A DNA stretch of 64,000 bases, taken from an uncultured Eubacteriales bacterium. Lineage in GTDB: Bacteria; Bacillota; Clostridia; Oscillospirales; Oscillospiraceae. A program made the translations under genes and the position numbers. The stretch spans positions 1-64,000 of the forward strand of contig ONIN01000006.1 in the NCBI GenBank assembly GCA_900317905.1. Reading direction: 5' to 3'. The notes below the pieces were generated by a model, which ran no database searches, had not been told where the DNA came from, and worked only from the letters and a program-made list of their open reading frames with translations. Below, piece after piece: positions 22,975 through 32,420 of the stretch (the stretch's first letter is position 1; every line of letters begins with the position of its first letter).

Positions 22975-24255
22975 ATGAAGAGAACTCTCGCAATTGTTCT
23001 GGCGCTCGTCATGGTTTTCGCTCTGGCAGCCTGCGGCAGCAGCGGCTCCTCCAGCAGCGGTTCCAGCGCGAGCAGCAGCGGTGACGGCACCGCCATCACC
23101 ATCTTCAACTCCAAGATGGAAATCCAGAGCCAGATGGAAGAAATGGCTGAGGAGTATTCCGCGGCTAAGGGCGTTGACGTTGAGGTTTATTACTCCAACG
23201 ACACCGTCGCGGCCCACATGTCCACCCGTTACGCCTCCAACGAGCCCTACACCATCGCCATGGTCGACGCCAAGGACATCTACTCCCTCGGCCCCGATCA
23301 CGCCATCGATCTGAGCGATCAGGACTGGGTCAACGACACCACCCAGGCCATCTCCATCGACGGCAAGGTGCTTGGCTTCCCCGTCTGCGTTGAGGCCCGC
23401 GGCCTGCTGTACAACGGCGATGCCATCAAGGCTGCCACCGGCAAGGACTTTGATCCTGCCACCATCAAGACCACCGCTGATCTGAAGGCCCTGATCGAAG
23501 AAATCGTCGCCGGCGGCAATGAGCTGCCTGTTGGCCTGCAGAAGGAAGACTGGTCTCTGGGCGCACACTACCTGGCTGAGGTCTATGAGCTGCAGCAGGA
23601 TCCCGATGCCTTCATCGCCGGCATCAAGGACGGCTCCATCAAGCTGGCTGACGATCCCGTGTTCAACGCTCTGATGGACACCTTTGATGTCCTGAAGGAG
23701 TACAACTACGCCAAGGACGCTCCCATCTCCGCGGAGCGTGAGGTCACCGAGATGAAGCTCGCCGAGGGCGACCTGTGCTTCAAGTTCGGCGGCAACTGGG
23801 ACTGGTCCAACATGGTCGAGACCAACTACACCGAGAACCTGGGCATGATGCCTGTTCCCTCTGATCTGGGCGACTACAACGAGATGCTCGTTGGCGGCGG
23901 CTCCAAGTACTTCTACATCGACAACAGCGTCTCCGCCGAGCAGCAGCAGGCTGCCAAGGACTTCCTGAACTGGCTGGTCTATGACGCCGACGGTCAGGAC
24001 TTCCTGGTCAACAAGTGCGCTCTGGTTCCCGCGTTCAGCAACATCACTCTGCCTGTCAGCGATCCTCTGGGCGCTTCCGTCAAGGCCTTCGCCGATGCCG
24101 GCAAGCTGGTTGGCAACTACAACTACCTGCCCGACGATCACTACGCCAAGGTCGGCGCTTCCTTCCAGAAGTATCTGGCCGGTCAGATTGACCGCGCCGG
24201 CTTCGCCGATGAGATCACCGCTTACTGGGCCACCGCTGAGGTTGGTGCTCACTAA
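22975..24255 (+). CDS. ABC sugar transporter, substrate-binding lipoprotein
   Basis: Extracellular binding protein of a CUT1-type importer. 426 residues: lipoprotein signal with lipobox LAAC (C20), a Ser/Gly-rich linker to about 36, then the two-lobe fold (AITIFNSKMEIQSQ; GFPVCVEARGLLYNGDAIKA; FKFGGNWDWSN). AAAGGA lies about 9 nt before the ATG. The gene is first in the operon and is followed by a block of three hairpins before the permease genes, which would keep binding-protein mRNA in excess. Downstream GH36, GH13_4 and GH32 enzymes suggest raffinose-family sugars or sucrose as ligand; that is inference. Confidence 0.93.
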   Translation: MKRTLAIVLALVMVFALAACGSSGSSSSGSSASSSGDGTAITIFNSKMEIQSQMEEMAEEYSAAKGVDVEVYYSNDTVAAHMSTRYASNEPYTIAMVDAKDIYSLGPDHAIDLSDQDWVNDTTQAISIDGKVLGFPVCVEARGLLYNGDAIKAATGKDFDPATIKTTADLKALIEEIVAGGNELPVGLQKEDWSLGAHYLAEVYELQQDPDAFIAGIKDGSIKLADDPVFNALMDTFDVLKEYNYAKDAPISAEREVTEMKLAEGDLCFKFGGNWDWSNMVETNYTENLGMMPVPSDLGDYNEMLVGGGSKYFYIDNSVSAEQQQAAKDFLNWLVYDADGQDFLVNKCALVPAFSNITLPVSDPLGASVKAFADAGKLVGNYNYLPDDHYAKVGASFQKYLAGQIDRAGFADEITAYWATAEVGAH

Positions 24256-24267
24256 GTAACCTTTTTT

Positions 24268-24406
24268 CAAGGAGTCAAAATTGAATTTTGACTCCTTGAT
24301 TCACTATGGAACGCTCGCGTCTTCGGACGCGAGCATCCGGGTTTCTTCCGGGTTTAAGAGATTGGAGAATATCGGGAGAGAAACAGGCCGCTTGGAGCCT
24401 CCCGAT
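24268..24406 (+). promoter_or_regulatory. Three tandem RNA hairpins between binding-protein and permease genes
   Basis: First stem: 13 perfect pairs (24268-24280 with 24286-24298). Second: 9 perfect pairs closing a UUCG tetraloop (24313-24334), a very stable fold. Third: 8 pairs (24371-24378 with 24399-24406). None is followed by a T-run, so they are not intrinsic terminators. They should protect the upstream mRNA 3' end and lower permease expression, whose ribosome site is poor. Confidence 0.7.
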
Positions 24407-24449
24407 CATCCCCCCCTGCGCAGCAAAGCGGCAGAATGGATGTTTCTAA

Positions 24450-25328
24450 ATGAAGCAAAATACCTTTTCGTATAAAGTCAAACAGTATCTGATGTTTGCC
24501 GGCCCCGGCACGATCCTGTTTCTGGCTGCGGTGGGTGTGCCGTTTATTTACGGTCTTTACCTGACCCTCACCAGCTGGGACGGTATCAGCGCCACCAAGG
24601 AGTTCGTGGCCTTCCAGAACTTCGGCGCCGCATTCAAGGATACTGCCTACTGGCAGGCCATGGGCCGCACGGTGATTTACTCCGTATTTGCCGTGGTGCT
24701 CATCAACATCGTGGCCTTCGCGCTGGCCTATCTGGTCACCAGCGGCGTCAAGGGTCAGAACTTCTTCCGCGCCGGCTTCTTCGTGCCGAACCTGATCGGC
24801 GGCATCGTTCTGGGCTATGTGTGGAAGTTCGTGTTCAACCGTGCCTTCGTCGCCATCGCCGGCGCCATCTCCGGCGGCACCGCGCCATCCCTTTTGAGTA
24901 CGCCCAACGGCGCCATGTTCTGCTTGATCCTGGTGTCCGTCTGGCAGTACGCGGGCTATATGATGCTGATTTACGTTGCGGGCTTCATGAGCGTCTCCAA
25001 GGACGTGAAGGAAGCCGCCATGATCGACGGCTGCACCCCCAGCCAGGCCATGCGCAACGTCACCATCCCGCTGATGCGCTCCAGCTTCGTGCAGTGCATC
25101 TTCCTGAGCATCACCCGCTGCTTCGTGGTTTACGACGTGAACCTGTCCCTGACCAACGGCGAGCCCTTCGGCTCCTCGGTCATGGCGGCCATGCACGTGT
25201 ACAACCAGGCATTTACGTATAAGAATTACGGTCTGGGCCAGGCCGAGGCGCTGATCCTCTTCATCGTCTGCGCCATTGTCGGCGTCACCCAGGTCATGGT
25301 CGGTAAGAAAGGGGAGGTGGAAGCATAA
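24450..25328 (+). CDS. ABC sugar transporter permease (MalF/UgpA type)
   Basis: First membrane subunit of the CUT1 importer. The 292-residue protein has six predicted helices and the EAA loop that docks to the ATPase (KEAAMIDGCTPSQAMRNVTIP, about residues 188-208). The start ATG at 24450 has no good Shine-Dalgarno (only GGAT upstream), so translation is probably weak, in keeping with low stoichiometry relative to the binding protein. The stop overlaps the next gene (TAATG). The subunit should pair with the permease at 25328 and the MsmK-type ATPase at 33605. Confidence 0.93.
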   Translation: MKQNTFSYKVKQYLMFAGPGTILFLAAVGVPFIYGLYLTLTSWDGISATKEFVAFQNFGAAFKDTAYWQAMGRTVIYSVFAVVLINIVAFALAYLVTSGVKGQNFFRAGFFVPNLIGGIVLGYVWKFVFNRAFVAIAGAISGGTAPSLLSTPNGAMFCLILVSVWQYAGYMMLIYVAGFMSVSKDVKEAAMIDGCTPSQAMRNVTIPLMRSSFVQCIFLSITRCFVVYDVNLSLTNGEPFGSSVMAAMHVYNQAFTYKNYGLGQAEALILFIVCAIVGVTQVMVGKKGEVEA

Positions 25329-26191
25329 TGACCGAGAACGAAAAAGCCGCGCGGCAGAAAAAGATCTCTCATGCGATCATGTGGATCGTGCTTCTGATCC
25401 TGTTTATCTGCTTTATCCTCCCGTTCATTCTGGTCGTCATCAACGTCTTCAAGACCAAGGCGGATATCACGATGAACCCCCTGGCCCTCATCGGCGCCCA
25501 CGGGTTCACGTTCAAGAACTTCCCCGAGGCCATGAAGAAGATGAACTTCCTGACGGTGTTCGGAAATTCCTTCATCATCACCCTCAGCGCCACGATCCTG
25601 ACGATCGTCTTCTCTTCCATGATGGCCTTCGTCATCGTCCGCAACGGCAAGTGGAAGCTCTGCACCCTGATGTTCTCCCTGATGGTGGCCTCCATGGTCA
25701 TCCCCTTCCAGGTGCTCATGGTTCCGCTGGTCTCCGTTTACGGCGGCCTGCTGGGCGTTCTGAACCACCGCATTACCCTGATCCTGCTGCACGTAGGCTT
25801 CTCGGTATCCATGGCGGTGTTCATGTTCCATGGTGCGATCAAGACGAATATCCCGCTGGAGCTGGAAGAGGCTGCCACCATTGACGGCTGCAGCCGCTGG
25901 CAGACCTACTGGAAGATCGTCTTCCCGCTCTTGAAGCCCACCGTCGCCACCGTGGCCATCATCAACGCCATGGCCTACTGGAACGACTACCTGCTGCCCA
26001 GCCTGGTGCTGACCAAGAAGGAACTCTACACGATTCCCATTGCGACCCAGGCGTTCTACGGCACTTACTCGACGGACATCGGTCTCGTCATGGCGGCTCT
26101 GCTGCTGGCCATGCTGCCGATCCTGATCCTGTATGTGTTCCTGCAGCGCTATATCGTCGAAGGCGTTACCTCCGGCGCTGTCAAGGGCTAA
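25328..26191 (+). CDS. ABC sugar transporter permease (MalG/UgpE type)
   Basis: Second membrane subunit of the importer. 287 residues, six helices, and the EAA loop (LEEAATIDGCSRWQTYWKIVFP, about residues 179-200). Its ATG overlaps the previous stop by one base, giving translational coupling and equal subunit production. No ATPase gene follows directly; the ATPase lies at the operon's far end, a common layout in Firmicutes. Confidence 0.93.
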   Translation: MTENEKAARQKKISHAIMWIVLLILFICFILPFILVVINVFKTKADITMNPLALIGAHGFTFKNFPEAMKKMNFLTVFGNSFIITLSATILTIVFSSMMAFVIVRNGKWKLCTLMFSLMVASMVIPFQVLMVPLVSVYGGLLGVLNHRITLILLHVGFSVSMAVFMFHGAIKTNIPLELEEAATIDGCSRWQTYWKIVFPLLKPTVATVAIINAMAYWNDYLLPSLVLTKKELYTIPIATQAFYGTYSTDIGLVMAALLLAMLPILILYVFLQRYIVEGVTSGAVKG

Positions 26192-26269
26192 GCTTTTTGA
26201 CCGTTTCCTCTCTCCGCTCTTTTGGGCGGGGAGAGGATTCCCCCAAATAAACCCGAAAGGAGACCCGGC

Positions 26270-26893
26270 ATGCGGCAGATCTTTGATATGGACAATCCGT
26301 TCATGCGGACGCTGTCGATGGTTGCCGACCTCCTGATTTTGAATGTTCTCACGATGGTCTGTTCTCTTCTGGTGGTGACTGCTGGCCCGGCGCTGACGGC
26401 GCTGTATGACCGTACCCTCAGCATGGCCAGGATGGAGGACGCCTACATCATCAAACCCTTTTTCCGGGCGTTCAAGCTGAACCTGAAAAAGGGCCTGCTG
26501 CTGGGACTGCTGTTTCTGGTTCTGGCGGCGCTGCTGTATTTTGACTATTACGCGGCCAAGACCTTTGTGCCGGCCTTAAGCCCAGTGATCGCCGGCATCG
26601 GCGTGCTGGTCCTGGCGGTTTTGGAATATGCCTTCGCCCTTCTGGCGAGGTATGAAAACACCATCTGGGGCACGCTGAAAAACGCGGTGGCCCTGGCAAT
26701 TGCCTATTTCCCGAGAACCCTCGCCATGGTGGTCTTTTCCCTGGCGCTGTGGCTGCTCTGCTGGCAGTATCTGAGCTGGGGCTCGCTGGTGCTGCTGATC
26801 TGCGGCGTTTCGCTGCCGGCGTTTGTGAACGCTCTGCTGCTGAACGGCGTGTTCAAAAAACTCGAAGCTGACGATTCCAAACAGGAATCTTGA
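26270..26893 (+). CDS. YesL-like (DUF624) membrane protein
   Basis: Small integral membrane protein of unknown function commonly encoded with CUT1 sugar importers in Firmicutes. The 207-residue protein has about five hydrophobic segments; DNPFMRTLSMVADLLILNVL near the N-terminus is typical of the family. The start at 26270 is preferred because AAAGGAG is about 8 nt upstream; the longer reading lacks a ribosome site. Lying between permease and hydrolase genes, it may assist or regulate transport, which is inference from genome context of the family. Confidence 0.85.
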   Translation: MRQIFDMDNPFMRTLSMVADLLILNVLTMVCSLLVVTAGPALTALYDRTLSMARMEDAYIIKPFFRAFKLNLKKGLLLGLLFLVLAALLYFDYYAAKTFVPALSPVIAGIGVLVLAVLEYAFALLARYENTIWGTLKNAVALAIAYFPRTLAMVVFSLALWLLCWQYLSWGSLVLLICGVSLPAFVNALLLNGVFKKLEADDSKQES

Positions 26894-26924
26894 TCATAGT
26901 TCTGCCGGAGGAGATTTCCGTTTT

Positions 26925-29138
26925 ATGAGCATATCCTACGATGCTGAAAGCCGTGTCTTCCGGCTGGAAACCCAAAATACGACGTATCAGATGCAGATCG
27001 GCCCCGTGGGGCACCTGCTGCATCTCTACTATGGCCGCCCGGTGCCGGACGCATTGGACTACCGGCTGCTGCCGCGGGACTGCGGCTTTTCCCCGAATCC
27101 CTACGATCTCCGGGAGCACCGGGGCTGGTCTCTGGACACCCTGCCTCAGGAGTACAGCAGCGCCGACAACGGCGATTTCCGCTGTCCTTCCATCGATCTG
27201 CGCACCGCCTCCGGCTACCGGGGAACGGATCTGCGCTACGCGGAGCATGAGATTCAGAAAGGGAAGTACACCCTGGAAGGCCTGCCCGCCGCTTTTGACC
27301 GGGAGGGCGACTGCGAGACCCTTTCTGTCACCCTCAAAGACGAGGCTGCCGGGGTTGCCGTGGAGCTGCTCTACGGCGTGTTCCCGAAGCAGGATGTGAT
27401 CACCCGCGCGGCGCGCATCACCAACGGCGGGAGCGAATCCCTCCGGCTGACCCGGGCTGCCAGTGCATGCCTGGATCTGCCCTTCGGCAGCTGGGAGCTG
27501 ATGCACTTCCACGGCCGCCACTGCATGGAGCGGCAGCCGGAGCGCACGCCCCTGATCCACGGGGTGCAGACAATCGCTTCCAATCGCGGCGCCTCCAGCC
27601 ATCAGCACAATCCCTTCGTGATCCTCTGCGCGCCTGAGACGACTGAGGATACCGGAAGCTGCTTCGGCGTCATGCCGGTCTATTCCGGCGGTCACTTCAC
27701 CGACGTGGAGCTGGATCAATCCGGCTCGGTGCGGCTGGTGACGGGCATTTCTGACGCGGGCTTTTCCTGGCGGCTTCTGCCGGGGGAGACCTTCACCACC
27801 CCGGAGGTGCTGTTTACCTACACCCACCAGGGTCTCACCCATCTGAGCCACACCTTCCACCGGTTTCTTCGCCAAAACCTCTGCCGGAGCAAGTTTGCCT
27901 CCGCCCCAAGGCCGGTACTGATCAACAGCTGGGAGGCTGCCTATTTCGATTTTGACGCGGATCTGATCCTCACCATCGCCGAAGGAGCAAAGGATCTGGG
28001 AGCGGATCTGCTGGTGCTGGACGACGGCTGGTTCGGCCGCCGGAACCACGATAAAGCCGGTCTCGGCGACTGGTATGTGAATGAGGAAAAGCTCCCCGGC
28101 GGGCTTAAGCCGCTGATCCGAAAGGTCAACGACCTGGGCTTGCAGTTCGGCCTCTGGGTGGAGCCGGAGATGGTGAACGAGGATTCCAACCTCTACCGCG
28201 CGCACCCGGACTGGGCGCTGCGGGTGCCGGGCCGCAAGCCCGCCGTGAGCCGGGATCAGCTGGTGCTGGATCTGTCCAGACCGGAGGTCACGGACTGGAT
28301 CTATGAGACCATCGCCGCATTGCTGAGAGATCACCACATTCAATACATCAAATGGGACATGAACCGGCACCTGTCGGACGTGTTCAGCCGGGCCCTCCCC
28401 GCCGATCGGCAGGGGGAGACCGCCCACCGCTGGGTGCTGGGATTGTACAGCATCCTGGCGCGGCTGACTTCGGAATTTCCCGATTTGCTTCTGGAGGGCT
28501 GCGCCGGCGGCGGGGGACGCTTTGATGCCGGCATGCTGGCCTACTGCCCGCAGATCTGGTGCAGCGACAACACCGACGCTTACAGCCGACTGGCCATCCA
28601 GCACGGCACCTCTTATGGCTATCCCGCCTCCTCGGTGGGGGCCCACGTTTCCGCCTCGCCCAACCATCAGACCGGCAGACGCACACCGCTGGGCAGCCGG
28701 GGGGCGGTCGCCATGGCAGGAATGCTGGGCTACGAACTGGATCCGGGAAAGCTCAGCGAGGAAGAACGCGAGGAGATCCGGCAGCAGATCCGGGATTACC
28801 GGGAGCTGGAGCCGCTGATCCGGCTGGGCGATCATTACCGGCTGGGAGAGAATGCCTGGATGTTCGTCTCGGAGAAGCGGGATCGGGCGCTGGTCACCGT
28901 CACGGTGCCGGCCCCGGAGGGGAACCCCCGACCGCTGCACCTTCGGCTCAAGGGACTGGATCCCGACGGTCGGTATCAAATCAAGCGCATGACGTACTTC
29001 GGCTGTGAGCTGCAGCCGGAGCCGCTGCAAGGAACTTATTCCGGCGCTGCTCTGCTGTACGCGGGACTGACACTGCCGCAGCTGTTCGGGAATCTGCCCG
29101 GTGCGCAGCTGCTGCTGGAACAAACGGAGGCCTTATGA
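26925..29138 (+). CDS. GH36 alpha-galactosidase
   Basis: Retaining alpha-galactosidase removing terminal galactose from raffinose, stachyose or melibiose; cytosolic (no signal). 737 residues with the family's N-terminal beta-sandwich, a TIM barrel and a C-terminal beta domain. Nucleophile D478 in IKWDMNRH and acid/base D548 in CSDNTDA; LLVLDDGWFG and GLWVEPEMV mark the active site. The size matches Geobacillus AgaA/AgaB-type tetrameric enzymes. AGGAG lies upstream, and its stop overlaps the next gene by 4 nt. Substrate class is firm; preference among oligosaccharides is not readable. Confidence 0.95.
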   Translation: MSISYDAESRVFRLETQNTTYQMQIGPVGHLLHLYYGRPVPDALDYRLLPRDCGFSPNPYDLREHRGWSLDTLPQEYSSADNGDFRCPSIDLRTASGYRGTDLRYAEHEIQKGKYTLEGLPAAFDREGDCETLSVTLKDEAAGVAVELLYGVFPKQDVITRAARITNGGSESLRLTRAASACLDLPFGSWELMHFHGRHCMERQPERTPLIHGVQTIASNRGASSHQHNPFVILCAPETTEDTGSCFGVMPVYSGGHFTDVELDQSGSVRLVTGISDAGFSWRLLPGETFTTPEVLFTYTHQGLTHLSHTFHRFLRQNLCRSKFASAPRPVLINSWEAAYFDFDADLILTIAEGAKDLGADLLVLDDGWFGRRNHDKAGLGDWYVNEEKLPGGLKPLIRKVNDLGLQFGLWVEPEMVNEDSNLYRAHPDWALRVPGRKPAVSRDQLVLDLSRPEVTDWIYETIAALLRDHHIQYIKWDMNRHLSDVFSRALPADRQGETAHRWVLGLYSILARLTSEFPDLLLEGCAGGGGRFDAGMLAYCPQIWCSDNTDAYSRLAIQHGTSYGYPASSVGAHVSASPNHQTGRRTPLGSRGAVAMAGMLGYELDPGKLSEEEREEIRQQIRDYRELEPLIRLGDHYRLGENAWMFVSEKRDRALVTVTVPAPEGNPRPLHLRLKGLDPDGRYQIKRMTYFGCELQPEPLQGTYSGAALLYAGLTLPQLFGNLPGAQLLLEQTEAL

Positions 29139-30952
29139 AAAAACAGATGGAAGCAAGGCTCCAGGAGTGCTATGACGAGCTGAAATGGCTCTACTGCGAG
29201 CTGTATCAGAACGATCAGAACGCATTTGAATATTTCGTGGAGATGCTGCGCCGCAGCTACGAGGAGCGGAAGCCTGCGCTGAGAAAGCAGGACGAGGCCC
29301 GTCTGGAGACTCCGGGCTGGCTGCGCTCCAACAAGATGCTGGGCATGATGCTCTATGTGGACGCCTTCGCCGGGAACCTGAAGGGCGTGGAGGCGAAGCT
29401 CCCCTACCTGCAGGAGTGCGGCGTGAACTATCTGCACCTGATGCCGCTTTTGAAGACCGTGAAGGGCAAAAGCGACGGCGGTTACGCGGTGGCGGATTTT
29501 CGCAGCGTCCAGCCGGAGCTGGGCACTATGGCGGATCTGGAGCATCTGGCGGACGCCTGCCGGAAGGCGGGGATCAGCCTGTGCCTGGATTTCGTCATGA
29601 ACCACACCAGCGACGAGCACGAATGGGCAAAGGCCGCCAGAGCCGGCGATCCCATCGCCCGCAGCCGGTACTTCTTCTATGACAACTGGGACATCCCCAA
29701 CCTGTATGAGCAGACCGTGCCCCAGGTGTTCCCCACCACCGCGCCGGGGAACTTCACCTGGCTGGACGACTGCCAGCAGGTGGTCATGACCTTCTTCTAT
29801 CCCTATCAGTGGGACTTGAACTACGCAAACCCCATGGTGTTCAATGACATGACCGAGAACCTGCTGTTCCTTGCCAACCGGGGCATGGATGTGCTCCGCC
29901 TGGACGCCATTCCGTATATCTGGAAGCAGCTGGGCACCGACTGCCGCAACCTGCCCCAGGTGCACACCCTGTCGAGAATGCTGAAGCTGGCCTGCTACAT
30001 CGTCTGCCCCGGCGTTGCGCTGCTGGGCGAGGTGGTCATGGAGCCGGAGAAGGTGGCGCCCTACTTCGGCACGCCGGAGAAGCCCGAGTGTGATATCCTC
30101 TACAACGTCACCACCATGTGCACCACCTGGCACACCGTCGCCACCCGCGACACGCGGCTGCTGCGGCGGCAGATGGAGCAGGTCTGCGGCCTGCCGAAGG
30201 GGTGCCTGTTCCAGAATTATCTCAGATGCCACGACGACATCGGCTGGGGCCTGGATTACGGCTGGCTCAGCCAGTTCGGCATCGGAGAGACGCCCCACAA
30301 AAAATACCTCAACGACTGGTTCACCGGCAGATGGCCGGGCAGCTGGTCCAGAGGTGAGCTCTATAACGACGATCCCCGTCTCGGGGACGCCAGACTCTGC
30401 GGCACCACCGCCTCCCTATGCGGACTGGAGGACTGGGATCAGCTGCAGGCATTGAGCTGCGATCTCATGCTCCACGCCTGGATGCTGACCCAAAGCGGCA
30501 TCCCGGTGCTCTACAGCGGCGACGAGATCGGCCAGCTGAACGATTACAGCTACCACGAAAACCCCGATAAATGGGACGACAGCCGCTACCTCCACCGGGG
30601 CGCATTCCGCTGGGATCTGGCGGAGCTGCGTTCTGACCCGGAGACCATCCAGGGACAGCTGTTCCAGAGTCTGCGGCAGATGGAGGAGCTCCGCGCCGCC
30701 CACCCGGTGTTCCACGCCGACGCCAACGTCTGGCCGCTGGACGCGGGGGACAACACGGTGCTGGCCATCAGACGGCAGTACGGCAGCGAGACCCTGACGG
30801 CGCTGTTCAACTTCTCCGAGTACCCGAAGCTGCTGACGAATCCCGCCCCGGGCGGCGTGGATTTGCTGACGGGGGAGACCATCTCCGACCGCACCCTGGA
30901 GATGCCGCGCTACAGCTTCCGCTGGCTGCTGCAGGAGGATGAAAATGTCTGA
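29135..30952 (+). CDS. GH13_4 amylosucrase/sucrose hydrolase-like enzyme
   Basis: Alpha-retaining glucoside enzyme acting on sucrose: hydrolysis, or transfer of glucose to a glucan as in amylosucrase. 605 residues with the amylosucrase-type helical N-terminus (to about 100) and barrel motifs: D257 (VLRLDAIPY), E299 (LLGEVVM) and D367 (RCHDDIGWG), plus the GGYAVADF segment. Slightly shorter than Neisseria amylosucrase (636). ATGA overlap with GH36 couples translation. After galactose removal from raffinose the product is sucrose, so this enzyme and the GH32 next door offer two routes. Whether it polymerises or hydrolyses cannot be told. Confidence 0.87.
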   Translation: MKKQMEARLQECYDELKWLYCELYQNDQNAFEYFVEMLRRSYEERKPALRKQDEARLETPGWLRSNKMLGMMLYVDAFAGNLKGVEAKLPYLQECGVNYLHLMPLLKTVKGKSDGGYAVADFRSVQPELGTMADLEHLADACRKAGISLCLDFVMNHTSDEHEWAKAARAGDPIARSRYFFYDNWDIPNLYEQTVPQVFPTTAPGNFTWLDDCQQVVMTFFYPYQWDLNYANPMVFNDMTENLLFLANRGMDVLRLDAIPYIWKQLGTDCRNLPQVHTLSRMLKLACYIVCPGVALLGEVVMEPEKVAPYFGTPEKPECDILYNVTTMCTTWHTVATRDTRLLRRQMEQVCGLPKGCLFQNYLRCHDDIGWGLDYGWLSQFGIGETPHKKYLNDWFTGRWPGSWSRGELYNDDPRLGDARLCGTTASLCGLEDWDQLQALSCDLMLHAWMLTQSGIPVLYSGDEIGQLNDYSYHENPDKWDDSRYLHRGAFRWDLAELRSDPETIQGQLFQSLRQMEELRAAHPVFHADANVWPLDAGDNTVLAIRRQYGSETLTALFNFSEYPKLLTNPAPGGVDLLTGETISDRTLEMPRYSFRWLLQEDENV

Positions 30953-32420
30953 AGCCCTGCGGAAAGCCAGAGAATATGAAGCTGCCCACCTGCCGGAAGT
31001 CCCGGCGGAGGCGCTGCCGGTGTATCACGTGACCGGAGGCGTGGGCTGGATCAACGACCCCAACGGGTTCTCCCGCTACCAGGGAGAATACCATCTGTTC
31101 TATCAGTATCACCCTTACAGCAAGCAGTGGGGCCCCATGCACTGGGGACATGTGAAGTCCAAGGATCTGATCCGTTGGGAGCGGCTGCCTGCCGCCATGG
31201 CTCCGGATACAGATGCGGATCGGGACGGCTGCTTTTCCGGCAGCGCCATCGAGTTCGCTGACGGCCGCCACGTGCTGATCTATACCGGCGTGCGGAAATT
31301 TTCCGACGGCGACGAGGTGCAGACCCAGTGCCTCGCCTTCGGAGACGGTGTGAACTACGAGAAATACGAGGGCAACCCGGTCATCGACGGCAGCCTGCTC
31401 CCCGAGGGCGGCAGCCGGAGAGATTTCCGGGATCCGAAGATCTGGCGGGAGGGAGATTCCTTCTTCGCCGTGGCAGGCGACCGGGCCGCCGACGGCACCG
31501 GCACCATCCTGCTGTTTGAGAGCAAAGACCTGCTTCACTGGGAATTCCGCAGCGTGGTCGCCGCCTCCAAGGGGCGCTACGGCCGGATGTGGGAGTGCCC
31601 GGATCTGTTTCAGTTGGACGGCAAGCATGTGCTGATCACCAGCCCCCAGGAGATGACGGAGTCTGGTCTGGACTTCATCGAGGGCAACTGCACCCTCTGC
31701 CTCATCGGCACCCTGAACCCGTATACGCTGACCCTCAGCGAGGAGCGGCCCCAGACCATCGACTACGGCCTGGATTTCTACGCACCCCAGACCCTCCTGA
31801 CCGAGGACGGCAGAAGAGTCATGATCGGCTGGATGCAGTATTGGGGCAGCGTGGACGCGGCCCCGGAGGAGCTGCCCTTCTTCGGCCAGATGACTGTGCC
31901 GAGAGAGCTTCGGGTGAAAGGCGACAAGCTGATCCAGAATCCCGTCCGGGAGCTGGAGCGGTATCGCCGGAACCCGAAACGCCTGGAATGCGTGCTGATT
32001 ACAGAAGAGACCGCACTGCCTGAGATTTCCGGCCGGTGTCTGGATCTGACCCTCACCCTCAGAGGGGACTACCGATACTTCCGGCTCTGCGCCGCGAAGG
32101 ATTCGGAACATGAGACGGTCATCCGCTATGACCGGAAACAGAGCACCGTCACCGTGGATCGCTCGAAAAGCGGCTTCGCGCCGGAGATCCGGAATGTCCG
32201 GAGCTTCCGGGTGCAGGAGCGCAATGGCCTCCTGAAGTTCAGACTGCTGCTGGATCGCTACAGTCTGGAGCTTTTCGTGAACGACGGGGAGCAGGCAGCG
32301 TCCTTCACGGTGTACACCCCTCAGTCCGCCAGGGACATCACCTTCGCGGCGGAGGGCACGGCGGTTCTGGATGCGGATTTTTACGAGCTGGAGGTTTCAG
32401 AAGATGGAGAAGCGCTTTGA
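30945..32420 (+). CDS. GH32 beta-fructofuranosidase / sucrose-6-phosphate hydrolase type
   Basis: Cleaves sucrose or fructo-oligosaccharides, releasing fructose. 491 residues; five-blade propeller with D38 nucleophile (WINDPNG), transition-state D163 (FRDPK) and acid/base E217 (ECPD), then a beta-sandwich with LELFVNDGE. No signal peptide, so it acts inside the cell. With no PTS gene nearby and an ABC importer present, unphosphorylated sucrose is the likelier substrate. The second ATG (30945) is favoured because AGGAGG is 6 nt upstream; it overlaps the preceding stop. Fructokinase follows with overlapping frames. Confidence 0.93.
   Translation: MSEALRKAREYEAAHLPEVPAEALPVYHVTGGVGWINDPNGFSRYQGEYHLFYQYHPYSKQWGPMHWGHVKSKDLIRWERLPAAMAPDTDADRDGCFSGSAIEFADGRHVLIYTGVRKFSDGDEVQTQCLAFGDGVNYEKYEGNPVIDGSLLPEGGSRRDFRDPKIWREGDSFFAVAGDRAADGTGTILLFESKDLLHWEFRSVVAASKGRYGRMWECPDLFQLDGKHVLITSPQEMTESGLDFIEGNCTLCLIGTLNPYTLTLSEERPQTIDYGLDFYAPQTLLTEDGRRVMIGWMQYWGSVDAAPEELPFFGQMTVPRELRVKGDKLIQNPVRELERYRRNPKRLECVLITEETALPEISGRCLDLTLTLRGDYRYFRLCAAKDSEHETVIRYDRKQSTVTVDRSKSGFAPEIRNVRSFRVQERNGLLKFRLLLDRYSLELFVNDGEQAASFTVYTPQSARDITFAAEGTAVLDADFYELEVSEDGEAL

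Noticed and set aside
24268..24298. Intrinsic terminator after the sugar-binding protein gene
   Set aside because: The 13-bp stem has its T-run on the 5' side, not after it, so it should not terminate plus-strand transcription.
24281..24475. 64-codon ORF over the hairpin region before the permease gene
   Set aside because: It begins in a hairpin loop and overlaps the permease start in another frame, with no ribosome site.
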